A stretch of 11,541 nt of DNA from the NCBI GenBank assembly GCA_026770585.1, contig MU647612.1:39124-50664 (forward strand). Reading direction: 5' to 3'. The notes below the pieces were generated by a model. That model was not told the origin of the DNA. It saw only the letters and a program-made list of their open reading frames with translations, and searched no databases. The position numbers and the translations under genes are program-made. This DNA is from Baffinella frigidus. Its lineage: Eukaryota; Cryptophyceae; Cryptomonadales; Baffinellaceae. Positions 10,856 to 11,541 of the stretch are shown here, piece by piece (position 1 is the first letter of the stretch; every line of letters starts with the position of its first letter).

Positions 10856-10978
10856 AGTGGGTTGACTTAACTGGGTTGACTTAACGTCACGGGCCGCATC
10901 GCGTAAGTGAACCGGGTTGACTTACGCGTAAGTCCACCGGATTATCATCGCGTAAGTCAACCAGGTTGACTTAACAGC
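10856..10978. repeat. Cluster of AGTCAACCGGGTTGACTTA palindromes
   Basis: Four partial or full units occur, including a 29-bp palindrome at 10900-10928 (CGCGTAAGT...ACTTACGCG, 13 of 14 pairs). GTCACGGGYC(T/C)CATC, also seen at about 10335, links it to the earlier copy. On minus this lies just beyond the donor of the exon at 10981-11044. Confidence 0.85.
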
Positions 10979-10980
10979 AC

Positions 10981-11044
10981 CTGATCATATCCTCGGCCGG
11001 CACCTTCCACATCTCCCGCCGGTCCAACCGGATATTGTCAGCCC
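10981..11044 (-). CDS. Candidate 64-bp exon, LDRREMWKVPAED
   Basis: On minus, AATCATCTACCAG is followed by two bases, twenty open codons (ADNIRLDRREMWKVPAEDMI) and AG, then GTGCTG. The exon would begin and end in phase 1/2 with a codon split as AG-G. Against copy 1 (10409-10460) the 17 shared codons have four synonymous changes and five replacements, four of them conservative (K/R, D/E, M/V, I/M). The upstream intron side is the CCCTAAA array at 11053-11165. Protein family not recognised. Confidence 0.45.
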
Positions 11045-11052
11045 CTGGTAGA

Positions 11053-11165
11053 TGATTCAGGATTTAGGGTTTAGGGTTTAGGGTTTAGGGTTTAGGGTTT
11101 GGGGTTTAGGGTTTAGGGTTCAGAGTGTAGGGTGCAGGGTGTAGGGTGTGGGGTTGAGAGTTTGG
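11053..11165 (+). repeat. TTTAGGG array near right edge (1)
   Basis: Five near-perfect TTTAGGG units are followed by variants (TTTGGGG, TGTAGGG, TGCAGGG, TGTGGGG). It starts immediately right of the 10981-11044 island. Confidence 0.95.
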
Positions 11166-11195
11166 CTTGCAGGGATTAGGGATTAGGGTGACAAC

Positions 11196-11233
11196 CTGCT
11201 TCCTGCTCCGATAGGAGGCGCTTATTGGCGCGC
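11196..11233 (-). other. Possible 38-bp micro-exon between telomere-like arrays
   Basis: On minus, CACTCCCACCCAG (polypyrimidine acceptor) is followed by 38 bases and CAG-GTTGTC. One frame reads RANKRLLSEQEA, resembling LLDTEQEAEG at 10077-10106; another frame is also open. The island is unique sequence inside heptamer repeats. Confidence 0.28.
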
Positions 11234-11244
11234 CTGGGTGGGAG

Positions 11245-11435
11245 TGTAGGGTTTAGGGTTTAGGGTTTAGGGTTTAGGGTTTGGGGTTGGGGTTTAGGGT
11301 TTAGGATTTGCAGTTTAGGAGTTTAGGGTGTAGGGTGTAGGATGTAGGGTTTAAGGTTTACGGTTCAGGGTTTAGGGTTCAGGGTTCCGGATTTAGGGTT
11401 TCGGGTTCAGGGTTTAAGATTCAGGGTTTAGAGTT
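11245..11435 (+). repeat. TTTAGGG array near right edge (2)
   Basis: Good TTTAGGG units at 11248-11310 degrade into TGTAGGG, TTCAGGG, TTTCGGG and TTTAAGA variants. Same strand orientation as the other main arrays. Confidence 0.95.
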
Positions 11436-11541
11436 TGGGGGTTGCCGGAGGAGGCCCATGTCGTCTTCCGTGAAGCCTCCTCGACTTGTCCACCGGACAG
11501 CACTGCTCGAGATGGGGGGGGGTGAGGGTGGGTTCAGTGTT
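11436..11541. other. Unique edge segment with a G-run
   Basis: Non-telomeric sequence reaches the window edge. On plus a frame from ATG 11458 stays open to the end; on minus SRGGFTEDDMGLLRQ is open after a C-rich CAG acceptor-like site. Neither can be chosen without the sequence beyond the edge. Confidence 0.3.

Noticed and set aside
1-11541. tRNA, rRNA or retroelement coding regions
   Set aside because: Reading both strands I found no tRNA-like cloverleaf, no ribosomal RNA motif, and no reverse transcriptase, integrase or transposase motif.

Overview
This window looks like eukaryotic subtelomeric DNA. The reasons are many interstitial arrays of the plant-type telomere heptamer TTTAGGG and its variants, long CA, CT and GA microsatellites, minisatellites, a GC-rich higher-order satellite, several foldback elements, and no long intact gene. 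TTTAGGG telomeres occur in land plants, many green algae, dinoflagellates and chromerids, cryptophytes and some others, so I cannot name the species; a protist alga is my guess. Nearly all telomere-like arrays have the G-rich strand on +, with more of them toward the right edge, so the chromosome end probably lies to the right.

Layout. 1-1250: CA microsatellite, then eight degenerate copies of a ~58-bp module separated by spacers with CCGTAG/CTACGG palindromes. 1240-2650: duplicated blocks around a second module, CT/GA and CAGACA microsatellites, and a TTTAGGG array. 2700-3410: short tandem repeats, a GATGGGAG-type minisatellite and a 56-bp higher-order GC-rich satellite. 3410-4130: a foldback element, then telomere-like arrays enclosing a 54-bp exon-like island. 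4130-5080: minus-strand modules separated by reversed heptamer variants, then a nearly pure TTTGGGG array. 5080-7110: mixed dispersed repeats and tandem units. 7130-7570: two nested foldbacks. 7610-8720: degenerate tandem unit with GGTCACGTGACC palindromes. 8900-11050: a short inverted-repeat element, several repeated modules, a large near-perfect foldback (10534-10681), and CAACCGGGTTG palindromes. 11050-11541: telomere-like arrays to the edge.

The most interesting signal is on the minus strand. Many repeated blocks, when read on minus, share one reading frame between copies. They differ largely at synonymous or conservative positions, and many are bounded by spliceosomal signals (CAG acceptor, GT donor). 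At least eight such exon-like families occur, almost all in the same orientation, and the DNA between them is telomere-like heptamers or CT microsatellite, which would supply polypyrimidine tracts. My interpretation is a decayed or rapidly shuffling subtelomeric cluster of multi-exon genes whose introns are made of telomere-like and simple repeats. Some copies have stops, frameshifts or lost donors, so most are probably pseudo-exons. No full protein can be assembled from this window and I recognise no family with confidence. Simple-sequence translations (Ser-Leu, Arg-Glu, Gly-Phe-Trp, His-Pro-Ser-Ser) are treated as artefacts.
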